DNA from: Aureispira sp. CCB-QB1
GTDB lineage: Bacteria; Bacteroidota; Bacteroidia; Chitinophagales; Saprospiraceae
DNA: 64,000 nucleotides
NCBI RefSeq assembly: GCF_000724545.1
Contig: NZ_JHBV01000008.1
Coordinates: 157,712 to 221,711, forward strand
Reading direction: 5' to 3'
Position 1 is the stretch's first letter. Every line of letters starts with the position of its first letter. The translations under genes were made by a program, and so were the position numbers. This document shows, one piece after another, positions 34,090 to 42,644 of this stretch. The notes beneath the pieces are model-generated. The model saw nothing but the letters and a program-made list of their open reading frames with translations. It made no database searches and was not told where the DNA came from.

Positions 34090-35229
34090 ATGTATATGAA
34101 TAAGACAAATTTCATTTTAATAAAGATAGTTCTTGCATTTGTTACAACATCCTATGCACAAGGAAATAACATCAAAAAAGAATACTACCGCCACTTGATA
34201 TTTCGAGAAACCCCTTATTCTGACACTAGAGGAAACCATCCTATTGATAATGCCACCGCCCAAAAAGAAGCCCACTATTTATTTGTGTATGATGAGCAAG
34301 ATAGGCTGATTGAAGTATCGCATCGACTGGGAGATGCCCTTATTGCCGACAATGGAAACTGGGATAGTTTTATTTGGTTTTCACCAAAAATGACCATAGA
34401 ATATCAAGCCAATCAAGAAATTCGACACTATTACGATCATCTGAATAAACCTATTGAGGCACACGGTGCAATGTATAAAGCTGTCTTTCTTATCAATAAG
34501 AAAGGCAAACGAACTGAAGTTAAGTTCTATAATAAAGACAATCAACCTTCCGAAAATGCTTGGGGAATTCATACTTATCAATGGGAACATTTGAAGGATG
34601 GAAAAGTCATTGAGAAACGGTTTGACTTAAAAGGAGCTCCCAAAACGATACGACCTAATTTTACTTTTTATACTGTAAGATTAGAATTTGGTACGGATGA
34701 TTTACTAGACTTTATGTACCACTTAAATGATGAAGGAAAGATTATTAATAATACGATGAAAGCAGGAATGGATCGAATTGTTTATGATCAAGAAGAGAAT
34801 TTTTCGAGATGGATGGTTTTTGATAAAAACTTACAGCCAGTAGAAGGTAATGCGCCTGAATTTGCAATAGGCGAACACTTATACGATTGTAGAGGAAATA
34901 AAGTAGAACTTCGAGGATTTGATGTTGCTGGCAAAAATAAAGCGATGCCCAATGGCGTTGCTCGTACAATCAATGCCTACGACCAATTTAACAACCAAAT
35001 AGAGGTAAAGAATTATGATTTGGAAGGCAATTTGCTCTTGCATGCTAAACGAGAATTTAGTGCCGATGGAAGGCGTGTAGAATGGCTAAAGTTTTATGAT
35101 TCGAACGGTAACATTACGCTCCATCCGAATGGTCAGTTTGCTGCTTTAAAATTTGAATATCATGATGATGGAAGTTTAGCCGCGCAAATTCCATTTGATA
35201 AAGATTTGCAAAAAATCAACAACCAATAG
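34090..35229 (+). CDS. Secreted protein with YD-like repeats
   Basis: 379 residues with an N-terminal signal peptide ending SYAQG (about residue 24). ATGs at 34090 and 34096 are both possible. The body has many short antiparallel units such as YDEQDRLIEV, YNKDNQPSEN, FDLKGAPK, YDLEGNLLLH and YDSNGNITLH, typical of secreted WG/YD-like beta-repeat proteins in Bacteroidota. No catalytic motif. Possibly co-transcribed with the PDZ hydrolase 60 bases upstream; function unknown. Confidence 0.75.
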   Translation: MYMNKTNFILIKIVLAFVTTSYAQGNNIKKEYYRHLIFRETPYSDTRGNHPIDNATAQKEAHYLFVYDEQDRLIEVSHRLGDALIADNGNWDSFIWFSPKMTIEYQANQEIRHYYDHLNKPIEAHGAMYKAVFLINKKGKRTEVKFYNKDNQPSENAWGIHTYQWEHLKDGKVIEKRFDLKGAPKTIRPNFTFYTVRLEFGTDDLLDFMYHLNDEGKIINNTMKAGMDRIVYDQEENFSRWMVFDKNLQPVEGNAPEFAIGEHLYDCRGNKVELRGFDVAGKNKAMPNGVARTINAYDQFNNQIEVKNYDLEGNLLLHAKREFSADGRRVEWLKFYDSNGNITLHPNGQFAALKFEYHDDGSLAAQIPFDKDLQKINNQ

Positions 35230-35366
35230 TTCTTAGAGTACAATGCTTCGAAACAGTATAATACGCCCATCTTATTTCTAGATAATTACAACAAGCCCCA
35301 TTCGTGCACATAGCAGCTATAGGATTCTCGTCCCGAGTTCTATAGTTTGCTATTAATTTAAATTAG

Positions 35367-35562
35367 TAGTTCGTTGATTTTTTACTTTTTTAGCTCGCTA
35401 CGCTCGTAAGATCGCAAGCTTAGTTGCCAAAAAGATAAAAAAGAACATTTATATTAGCCTGATAATTAAAGTTTTAAGATAAAACGCAACAAGCCTGCAA
35501 CTTGTTGATTATCAAACTAATAAAGTTTAGCTTCGCTGCTACTGCGTGGTTTCAACGAACTA
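35367..35562. repeat. Dispersed repeat with 11-bp terminal inverted repeats, copy 2
   Basis: 196 bases bounded by perfect inverted repeats TAGTTCGTTGA (35367-35377) and TCAACGAACTA (35552-35562). The middle shares TTAGTTGCCAAAAAGATAAA and flanking sequence with 17909-18060, and its right part contains GCTGCTACTGCGTGG, also seen at 20136-20165. No coding capacity, so it is MITE-like or a repeated structural element. It fills much of a 610-base gap. Confidence 0.7.
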
Positions 35563-35724
35563 TTGTTAAATGAAAGAGAATTTGATCTAAAATATAGATT
35601 CGACTCAAAGAGCCTCTCTCCTAGAGTTATTTTCTAGATTAAAAATGAAACTCCAAAGTAATCCTATTCTCTGTATAACTCCTCTCAAAAGATAATTATA
35701 GATACTCTATTCTTTTTTACTAAC

Positions 35725-35777
35725 GCAACACTGTTGCATTATTAAAAAGTTTGTTCTATATTTGCAACACTGTTGCA
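35725..35777 (+). promoter_or_regulatory. Zur-type promoter with two palindromic operators
   Basis: Two nearly identical palindromes GCAACACTGTTGC at 35725-35737 and TGCAACACTGTTGCA at 35763-35777, spaced 38 bases centre to centre. A promoter fits between them: TTG (35734-35736), 20 bases, TATATTTG (35757-35764), an exact -7 consensus. The left operator overlaps the -33, the right the -7 and start point. The downstream genes (DUF1826, COG0523) are of the zinc-limitation class, so the binding protein is probably Zur; this is inference. Confidence 0.75.
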
Positions 35778-35840
35778 TTAAGCAGTTTTTGTTATACCTA
35801 TATTAAACCTACCGTTTTCAAAAAAACAGATATAAGCTAT

Positions 35841-36479
35841 ATGAACACAAACTCAGAAATCAGCTCTTTTAAGAATGCGTCATTAGGAGAAGATATGACG
35901 GTACTTAATAACATTCATTTTCAAGAAGTCAATATTGCAATCTACCAAAGAAAAATCCAGCATCTTGAAGCAGAAATACAGCACTTTTTAAATCAAGGTA
36001 TTCATTTAAAAGCACAAGGAAACTCAAAAAAGATACTTGAAGAATGTAGAGATTATTTTGCTAGTAACGGTTTGCCTCAGCATCATTTACTTAATGATTT
36101 TTCAAATTTGCTTAATTCTTTTGAAACAACGAGTAAAACAAAACATTTTAGCGTGCTCTTTTCTACGATAACAACGGACTTGTGCAGTAGATTTCATGCA
36201 GATGCGAATAAATTAAGATTACTCTGCACTTATCATGGTCCCGCCACGCTTTGGTTGCCTATAGAAGCCGAAAATAGACATGAATATTATTCTGGAAAAG
36301 ACAACGAACAAATCGTTTCAAATCCTGAACTTATTCAACAAGCCAACACAGGGGATGTGCTCGTACTAAAGGGAACTTTGTATCCTAATGCACAAGCTAT
36401 CTTACACAAAAGCCCAAGTATTGAGAAAAAGAAACAAAAAAGGCTTTTACTAAGAATTGATATGACATCACTCCGTTGA
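35841..36479 (+). CDS. DUF1826 family protein, zinc-limitation associated
   Basis: 212 residues from the ATG at 35841. The frame runs 30 codons further but through the operator, so the later ATG is chosen. The C-terminal half resembles DUF1826: FSTITTDLCSRFHADANKLRLLCTYHGPATLWLP, then GDVLVLKGTLYPNAQAILHKSP. His and Cys in RFHAD, LCTYHGP and ILHKSP could form a metal site. DUF1826 genes recur beside COG0523 GTPases in zinc-responsive operons, as here, where a COG0523 gene follows after one small gene. The exact activity is unknown. Confidence 0.85.
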   Translation: MNTNSEISSFKNASLGEDMTVLNNIHFQEVNIAIYQRKIQHLEAEIQHFLNQGIHLKAQGNSKKILEECRDYFASNGLPQHHLLNDFSNLLNSFETTSKTKHFSVLFSTITTDLCSRFHADANKLRLLCTYHGPATLWLPIEAENRHEYYSGKDNEQIVSNPELIQQANTGDVLVLKGTLYPNAQAILHKSPSIEKKKQKRLLLRIDMTSLR

Positions 36480-36525
36480 AGAAGCAACGAAGTATTCCTA
36501 TAAACAACGCTTCAAAATTTCTAAC

Positions 36526-36717
36526 ATGATCGCTCAATCTTTTGAACAGTGGAAATACTGTATTGAAAACGACTGCAAAATTCATTTAACCAAAGAATTT
36601 GCAGCAAAACGACTATCCGTCTACTTAGATAGAAAAAATACTGAAACTCAAAAGTTCATTGCTCTTTATGGGGAACAACATTTGGAAAATATTATAAAAT
36701 GGCTCAAACGAATATGA
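36526..36717 (+). CDS. Small protein in the zinc operon
   Basis: 63 residues with helical character ([19 protein letters not shown], then [33 protein letters not shown]). Its TGA overlaps the next ATG as ATGA, so it is translationally coupled to the COG0523 GTPase, and it begins 46 bases after DUF1826. Two Cys and a His could bind metal. It is too short to place in a family, but operon position argues it is real. Confidence 0.7.
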   Translation: MIAQSFEQWKYCIENDCKIHLTKEFAAKRLSVYLDRKNTETQKFIALYGEQHLENIIKWLKRI

Positions 36718-37937
36718 AAATAGAAAAAAGATTGCCCGTAACTGTATTAAGTGGCTTTTTAGGTGCTGGTAAAACGACATTACTCAACCATATTTTGCAT
36801 AACAAAGATAATCTAAAAGTTGCTGTTATTGTCAATGATATGAGTGAGATAAATGTGGATGCTAACCTAGTAAAAAATGAAAATGTCTTGTCTCGTACAG
36901 AAGAGAAGTTAGTAGAAATGAGTAATGGATGCATTTGCTGTACGCTCCGAGAAGATTTGATGGCTGAAGTCGAACGATTGGCCAAAGAAAAACGATTTGA
37001 TTACTTGCTTATTGAAAGTACTGGAATTAGCGAACCTGTTCCTGTCGCTCAAACATTTAGCTTTATAGATGAAGAAAATAACATTGATTTATCTAAATGG
37101 AGTTATATTGATACCATGGTGACAGTTGTTGATGCCTTTAATTTCTTTAAAGACTTTGGCAGTGCTGAAACACTTATGGACAGAGAGTTGACTGATATGG
37201 AACAAGACACTAGATCCATTGTCAATTTATTAACCGATCAAGTTGAATTTGCTAACGTAATTATTCTTAATAAAACAGACTTAGTTTCTCCTGAAAAGCT
37301 AGGTTTTCTAAAAGCAACGATTCAAGAACTAAATTCAAATGCCAAAATAATAGAATCCACTTTTAGTCAAGTCAATCCCAACGAAATTATTAATACAAAA
37401 CTATTTTCTTTTGAAGAAGCAGAGCAAAGTACAAGTTGGATAGAAGAATTGAATAGAGAAGAACACACTCCCGAAACAGAAGAATATGGCATTAGTTCTT
37501 TTGTTTACGAAAGTAATCTTCCATTTGACCCCGTTCGGTTTTGGGAATATATCCAATACAAATTTCCTAGTAACATTATAAGAAGTAAAGGGCTTTTTTG
37601 GATGGCTTCTCGCCCCAACCAAGCCTTGATTTGGAATCAAGCTGGTGGTTCACTAAGAGCCGATAGTGCAGGACTCTGGTGGGCTAGTATGCCCAAAGAG
37701 AATAGGCTAGCAAACCCATCTTATCTTCACAATCAGCATCTAATTGAATCGAAGTGGGATAATAGATTTGGAGACCGTGCCAATGAAATTGTAATTATAG
37801 GGCACAACTTAGATCAGAATCAAATCCAAACGGAATTAGACGCTTGCTTGGCAACAGAAAAAGAACTTCGTTCGAACGCTTGGCAAGAAGGTTACAAGGA
37901 TGAATGGGCGGTTAATAGAGTTTATCCTATGAATTAA
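36714..37937 (+). CDS. COG0523 GTPase, putative zinc metallochaperone
   Basis: 407 residues from the ATG at 36714, which overlaps the preceding stop as ATGA. N-terminal GTPase domain with P-loop [11 protein letters not shown] (14-24), the metal-binding GCICCT (Cys73, Cys75, Cys76), Walker B-like [14 protein letters not shown] and NKTD for guanine. The C-terminal CobW_C-like domain contains [20 protein letters not shown]. This is the ZigA/ZnuK type of COG0523 protein thought to supply zinc to target enzymes under limitation. The upstream operator pair predicts repression by Zur when zinc is ample. Confidence 0.94.
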   Translation: MKIEKRLPVTVLSGFLGAGKTTLLNHILHNKDNLKVAVIVNDMSEINVDANLVKNENVLSRTEEKLVEMSNGCICCTLREDLMAEVERLAKEKRFDYLLIESTGISEPVPVAQTFSFIDEENNIDLSKWSYIDTMVTVVDAFNFFKDFGSAETLMDRELTDMEQDTRSIVNLLTDQVEFANVIILNKTDLVSPEKLGFLKATIQELNSNAKIIESTFSQVNPNEIINTKLFSFEEAEQSTSWIEELNREEHTPETEEYGISSFVYESNLPFDPVRFWEYIQYKFPSNIIRSKGLFWMASRPNQALIWNQAGGSLRADSAGLWWASMPKENRLANPSYLHNQHLIESKWDNRFGDRANEIVIIGHNLDQNQIQTELDACLATEKELRSNAWQEGYKDEWAVNRVYPMN

Positions 37938-38135
37938 AATTCAAGCAATAATCCAAGGAGTTCTCTCCTGCATTAGCACAACTGTAGGTCATATTAGCGT
38001 GTGAATGAGAACTCCTTTTTAATTCCTCCATATAAAATTTCTTTGGGTCTTGGGGCAAAGCTCAAAAAAATATATATTTATCGCACAATCACGCTTTTTA
38101 GGAAAATAGATTCTCAAACGAAAAAAAACAACATT

Positions 38136-38591
38136 ATGAAAAAAGTAGTAGGATTGATTTTAACAATAACCTTAACTTTTTCTTGTGCTTCTAATGATAA
38201 CAATTCTACCCCAAAACAGGAAGTTCCAACTAAAACCACCTATAAAGATGAAAAATTCAAAGAAATAAGTAGTGATAATTTAAATCAATTATTAACCCAT
38301 AAACAAGAGGTTTTATCTGCCAAAGAAGTCATGATACTGTTTTACCCCAAAGAAGTAAACTCTAGTGAGGGAAATGAAAAAATAGAAATCTCAGAAAAAA
38401 CTATTGGCAATGGGAATGTGATAGTGACTTTAATTCATGATAATTTGCTAGATGATTCCATAAAAGCAGAGAAATATATCATGGAGCTAACTAAAAGAAA
38501 TGATAAATGGATTGTTCTTTCTATAAAGAAAAATTGGAAATGTTGGGACTCTAGAGGGCATTCTAGTTGGGGAACAGAATTATGTAGTTAA
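38136..38591 (+). CDS. Small lipoprotein of unknown function
   Basis: 151 residues from the ATG at 38136, where a lipobox (TFSCASN, Cys18) follows a hydrophobic stretch; a longer frame from 38001 lacks any signal. The mature part is acidic and Lys-rich, with a C-terminal Trp/Cys cluster (WKCWDSRGHSSWGTELCS). No family recognised. Standalone gene about 200 bases after the zinc operon. Confidence 0.65.
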   Translation: MKKVVGLILTITLTFSCASNDNNSTPKQEVPTKTTYKDEKFKEISSDNLNQLLTHKQEVLSAKEVMILFYPKEVNSSEGNEKIEISEKTIGNGNVIVTLIHDNLLDDSIKAEKYIMELTKRNDKWIVLSIKKNWKCWDSRGHSSWGTELCS

Positions 38592-38683
38592 TTTTGATTA
38601 ATTCCCCTAAAAGATTTTTGCTGTAATATGGTACTTTTTTTGTATTGGGTAGAGAAAATTAATCTATAAAATCATTCCCAATT

Positions 38684-39262
38684 ATGCAGCACATCAAACT
38701 TATATTCATATTTTACATTTTTGTATTATCTAGCGCTAAATCTCAGATTATAGATTCCAACACACTATATATCAACAATCTCAATGATACTATTTTTTTA
38801 GCCCCAATTGTTCCTCATTCATTTTGTGTTTATGAAAAAATTGAAATTATTGATTCAATACAAATCAATGGAATAGGAGCAAAAGAAGTCGTTATATACC
38901 GCAAATGCTCAGCAGATGTACAGAAAGAGGGAGGTACATTCAGTATCCGTGAAAAAGTTAAAATTGGGAAAATTGAAGTTTGGGATGTAGACGCAAAAGA
39001 ACTCTTATTTGAAGGTACTACTTCATTAGACAAACAATATTTTTATTCCGATGCCTACCAGAATTCTCCTAATTCAGAAGGCTTTTGTGCTTACCAATAT
39101 AGTTTTAAAATCAATTCAAAGGGTATTATAAATATAAAAAAAGAGCTAGTAGAATCCAATCCTGAATATGACGATACAACAAAAAATTATTGCCCTTCTA
39201 ATTTGAAAGAGGGAATATACCACTATACGAAGAATGGATATGAAAAAAAACAGAGTAATTAA
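38684..39262 (+). CDS. Secreted protein of unknown function
   Basis: 192 residues with a signal peptide (IFIFYIFVLSSAKSQ). The mature part is mixed beta, with two Cys in IYRKCSADV and FCAYQY, and a third near the end (NYCPSN). No domain recognised. Independent of neighbours as far as spacing shows. Confidence 0.7.
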   Translation: MQHIKLIFIFYIFVLSSAKSQIIDSNTLYINNLNDTIFLAPIVPHSFCVYEKIEIIDSIQINGIGAKEVVIYRKCSADVQKEGGTFSIREKVKIGKIEVWDVDAKELLFEGTTSLDKQYFYSDAYQNSPNSEGFCAYQYSFKINSKGIINIKKELVESNPEYDDTTKNYCPSNLKEGIYHYTKNGYEKKQSN

Positions 39263-39329
39263 GTCTCTGATTATGCCTTCAAGTCCTTAAATAAAGCATA
39301 ACTTCATTGCAAAGTGAACAATCATCCAA

Positions 39330-40370
39330 ATGAAATTTTTATTGCCTACAATACTGTTGCTTTTATTTGCTTTTTGTAGCGGACAAAAAAACAAACCTAC
39401 TCAAATAACAGATCCCAAAATTTACACAGATGCTGATATTATTACAAGTAGTTTGTTAGACAAGAATGGGAATTTATGGTTTGGAACATCAACTGAAGGG
39501 CTTTATAAGTATTGTAATGGGAAATTTTCAAATTTTAATATCAAAAATGGTCTCTGTACAAACCAAATATGGAGCATAATTGAAGATAACAAAGGGCACA
39601 TTTGGTTGGCAACCAATAAAGGCTTGTGCCAATACAATGGCAAAACATTTACTCCCATCTCCCTTCCTCCTATCAACACGGACAGCGATTGGTATAAAAA
39701 CATCTACCCAACTGTAAATCCCAATCAAGCTAGTTCGATGGTTCAAGATAAGAATGGAATATTCTGGATTGGCACCTCGGGTATTGGAGCCTACAAGTAC
39801 GATGGAAAAACATTTGAAAATATTTTGGCTAACAAAGGCAGAAAATATGAAGATAACCTTCATCACAACGTTGTGCAAAGCATTATAAAAGATAACAATA
39901 ATCATATTTGGTTTGCTTCAATGAGCAATGGAGGTATTGTTCGTTTTAATGGGGAGACATCGAAAGATTTCAAAAAAGCGGATGGATTAAGTGATAATAT
40001 GGTTCGTTGCCTCTACCAAGATCGAGAAGGAAATATTTGGATAGGAACAAATGGAAATCGAAATGGCGGATTGGATAAATTTGATGGTACTAGTTTTACT
40101 AATTTTAATCAAAATGATGGCTTGTGCAGTAATAATATTGCTGTCATCTTTCAAAGCAGCGATGGCAAAATATGGTTGGGTAGCGATAGAGAAACACTTT
40201 GTTATTATGAGAATGGGAGTTTCAAAACATTTGACAGGTTAACAGGAGTTTCTATAAGAACAATCTTAGAAGATAAAAATGGTCATCTATGGTTTGGTGG
40301 TAGAAAAGGAAATTTGTGGAAATATGATGGAATGCAATTGACTGACTTAACCCAATTAAAAAATAAATAA
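39330..40370 (+). CDS. Beta-propeller lipoprotein (Reg_prop/two-component-like repeats)
   Basis: 346 residues. Hydrophobic leader with FAFC, followed by SGQK, indicates a lipoprotein (Cys16). The body is about seven copies of a 40-45-residue unit ending [IVL]W[FIL][GA]T/S.. GL.KY.G, for example GNLWFGTSTEGLYKY, GHIWLATNKGLCQYNG, GIFWIGTSGIGAYKYDG, NHIWFASMSN, GNIWIGTNGNRNGG, GKIWLGSDR and GHLWFGGRKGN. These are the Reg_prop repeats of periplasmic sensor propellers in hybrid two-component systems, but here no kinase follows: it is a free-standing propeller. A seven-bladed fold is likely; ligand unknown. Confidence 0.9.
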   Translation: MKFLLPTILLLLFAFCSGQKNKPTQITDPKIYTDADIITSSLLDKNGNLWFGTSTEGLYKYCNGKFSNFNIKNGLCTNQIWSIIEDNKGHIWLATNKGLCQYNGKTFTPISLPPINTDSDWYKNIYPTVNPNQASSMVQDKNGIFWIGTSGIGAYKYDGKTFENILANKGRKYEDNLHHNVVQSIIKDNNNHIWFASMSNGGIVRFNGETSKDFKKADGLSDNMVRCLYQDREGNIWIGTNGNRNGGLDKFDGTSFTNFNQNDGLCSNNIAVIFQSSDGKIWLGSDRETLCYYENGSFKTFDRLTGVSIRTILEDKNGHLWFGGRKGNLWKYDGMQLTDLTQLKNK

Positions 40371-40383
40371 AAAGTAGCACTAA

Positions 40384-41493
40384 ATGATGCGAATAGTTTT
40401 AATCATATTAATTGGAATTCATGGGCTTATCCATTTATTTGGATTTCTAAAAGCATTTAACCTATCTGAATTTAATGCGATTACACACCCCATTTCAAAG
40501 ACTTTTGGAGTGCTTTGGCTATTGGCATTTCTTCTATTTTCCATTACACTCATTTTATATTTTTTCCGCCCCAATTACTGGTGGTTAAGCGGATTTTTTT
40601 CTGTGACTATTTCGCAACTTTTAATTTTCAACTATTGGTCTGATGCAAAATTTGGGACAATAGCCAATCTAATTATTTTATTTGCAGCTATTGTAGCTAA
40701 TTCGTATCTCCGTTTTGAGAATCAACTTAAAGAAGAAAGAAATGTTCTTTATCAAAGCGCACATCCCAAAAATCTAGAGATTATTGATAAGCAATCATTC
40801 AATAACTTACCACTAATAATTCAAAAATGGTTAAGCAATAGTGGCGTAATTGGCAAGCAGGATGTTTCTAATGTGTATCTAACTCAAGAATTATTGTTAA
40901 AACTAAAACCTGAACAAAAAAATTGGAGCACAGGAAAAGCAGAGCAATATTTCACAGTCTATCCACCTGCTTTTAGTTGGAATATTAGCACAGAAATGAA
41001 TTCAATATTAAATGTAGTAGGGCGAGATAAATTTAAGGATGGCAAAGGTGAGATGTTAATTAAACTCCTTTCAATGATCCCTGTTGCCAATGCAAAACAT
41101 GACAAAAAGGTCGACCAAGCAACATTGCAGCGTTATTTGGCTGAAATTGTTTGGTTTCCTTCTGCATCTTTGAGCCAATATATAAAATGGGAAGCGATAA
41201 ACGACTACTCAGCAAGGGCTACAATGGAATATGATGGAACGAAAGGTACAGGTGAATTTCACTTTGATGCAAATGGAAATTTTGAAAAATTTGTAACCAT
41301 GCGTTACCGAGATCCAAAAGATAAAGTACCGACTCAATGGACAGTAATTGCCACTAAAACTAAAGAAATAAATGGAATAAAAATACCCGTTGAATGTGAG
41401 GCTAGTTGGGAACTAGAAGGCAGCGAATGGACTTGGTTGAAATTAAAAATAACGGATATTCGGTACAATGTAAACGCAATGCCTATCCATTAA
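40384..41493 (+). CDS. Membrane protein with DUF6544-like domain
   Basis: 369 residues. N-terminal four transmembrane helices (about residues 1-110, including IVLIILIGIHGLIHLFGFLKA and LIILFAAIVANSYLRF), then an extracytoplasmic or cytoplasmic domain beginning LPLIIQKWLSNSG and containing VYLTQELLLKLKP, WEAINDYSARATMEYDGTKG, and TKTKEINGIKIPVECEASW. This layout matches DUF6544 proteins of Bacteroidota, which have no known function. It starts 14 bases after the beta-propeller gene, so the two form an operon. Confidence 0.8.
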   Translation: MMRIVLIILIGIHGLIHLFGFLKAFNLSEFNAITHPISKTFGVLWLLAFLLFSITLILYFFRPNYWWLSGFFSVTISQLLIFNYWSDAKFGTIANLIILFAAIVANSYLRFENQLKEERNVLYQSAHPKNLEIIDKQSFNNLPLIIQKWLSNSGVIGKQDVSNVYLTQELLLKLKPEQKNWSTGKAEQYFTVYPPAFSWNISTEMNSILNVVGRDKFKDGKGEMLIKLLSMIPVANAKHDKKVDQATLQRYLAEIVWFPSASLSQYIKWEAINDYSARATMEYDGTKGTGEFHFDANGNFEKFVTMRYRDPKDKVPTQWTVIATKTKEINGIKIPVECEASWELEGSEWTWLKLKITDIRYNVNAMPIH

Positions 41494-41618
41494 TAAGCAA
41501 TAAAAAATATAAATACTAGAATCTACGGTTTTACTCTAAGAAAGGCTTATATTCAGCGACCACAATCTTTATCCAAAAGATACGCGACCAATTAGTTTCT
41601 ACAAAAAACAAACACAAA

Positions 41619-42548
41619 ATGCCATTATTCAAAATAATTGAAAACGGTAACCTTGAAAATATTAAGGAACATCCTTTTAAACTGGAAAAAGATATTCAGA
41701 CCTTAACCGAAAACAATTTACAATCAATTTTTGGACTTGAATTCGTAAAATCAGAATTTAGTTTAAACAATTTTAGAATTGATACATTGGCTTTTGACAA
41801 GGAAGCTGGAACTTTTGTAATTATTGAGTACAAGCGAGATAAAAATTTTAGTGTCATTGACCAAGGCTACGCCTATCTATCGTTGATGCTAAACAACAAG
41901 GCTGATTTTATTTTAGAATTTAATGAAAGCGGTAAAGGGACTTTACGAAGAAAAGACGTTGACTGGTCGCAATCAAGAGTAATTTTTATTTCACCATCCT
42001 TTACAACTTACCAAAAAGAGGCGATTAATTTTAAAGACTTACCCATTGAATTATGGGAGATAAAAAGATACAACAATAAGACAATAACCTACAACCAAAT
42101 AAAGACTTCGGGAGCTCAAGAAAGTATTAAGACCATCTCAAGCAAAGATGCCGTTGTCGACCAAGTCAATAAAGAAGTAAAGGTTTATACCGAACAAGAT
42201 CACTTGGAAGGGGCTAATTCTGAAATTAAAGAGATGTATCATGCCTTAAAAGAGCGAATAATTAATTTAGATGATAACGTTTCTCCTCATCCAAAGAAAA
42301 AAACGATTGGCTTCAAGATCGAGAATCAAATATTTTGTGATTTTGTAATCCAAAGTAAAGCACTTAAAATATACCTCAATCTAAAAAGTGGAGATTTGAT
42401 GGATGCAAAGAATATCTCAAGAGATGTTTCTAGTGTAGGACATTGGGGAAATGGGTCTTATGAAATAAAAGTCCAAGATTTGGATGATATAGAATATTTG
42501 CTAAGCCTTATAAAGCAATCTATTAGAAAAAACAAAAACGATAGTTAG
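41619..42548 (+). CDS. DUF5655 protein with PD-(D/E)xK nuclease-like N-terminus
   Basis: 309 residues, cytoplasmic. The N-terminal domain has RIDTLAFD followed by [10 protein letters not shown], the D...ExK metal motif of restriction-type nucleases (Asp at about 54, Glu/Lys near 70-72), and a supporting helix [15 protein letters not shown]. The C-terminal DUF5655 domain carries [28 protein letters not shown] and [24 protein letters not shown]. Such proteins are annotated as putative nucleases or transport-related proteins; the catalytic residues are intact here, but target is unknown. Confidence 0.82.
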   Translation: MPLFKIIENGNLENIKEHPFKLEKDIQTLTENNLQSIFGLEFVKSEFSLNNFRIDTLAFDKEAGTFVIIEYKRDKNFSVIDQGYAYLSLMLNNKADFILEFNESGKGTLRRKDVDWSQSRVIFISPSFTTYQKEAINFKDLPIELWEIKRYNNKTITYNQIKTSGAQESIKTISSKDAVVDQVNKEVKVYTEQDHLEGANSEIKEMYHALKERIINLDDNVSPHPKKKTIGFKIENQIFCDFVIQSKALKIYLNLKSGDLMDAKNISRDVSSVGHWGNGSYEIKVQDLDDIEYLLSLIKQSIRKNKNDS

Positions 42549-42644
42549 CAAAATACAATAGTTGGGAGGAGTATTAGATGAATAACAGAGGCACTAAATA
42601 CCGTGCCTCTGCCTAGGAAATAAGAATTCTACAAATAGTAATAA

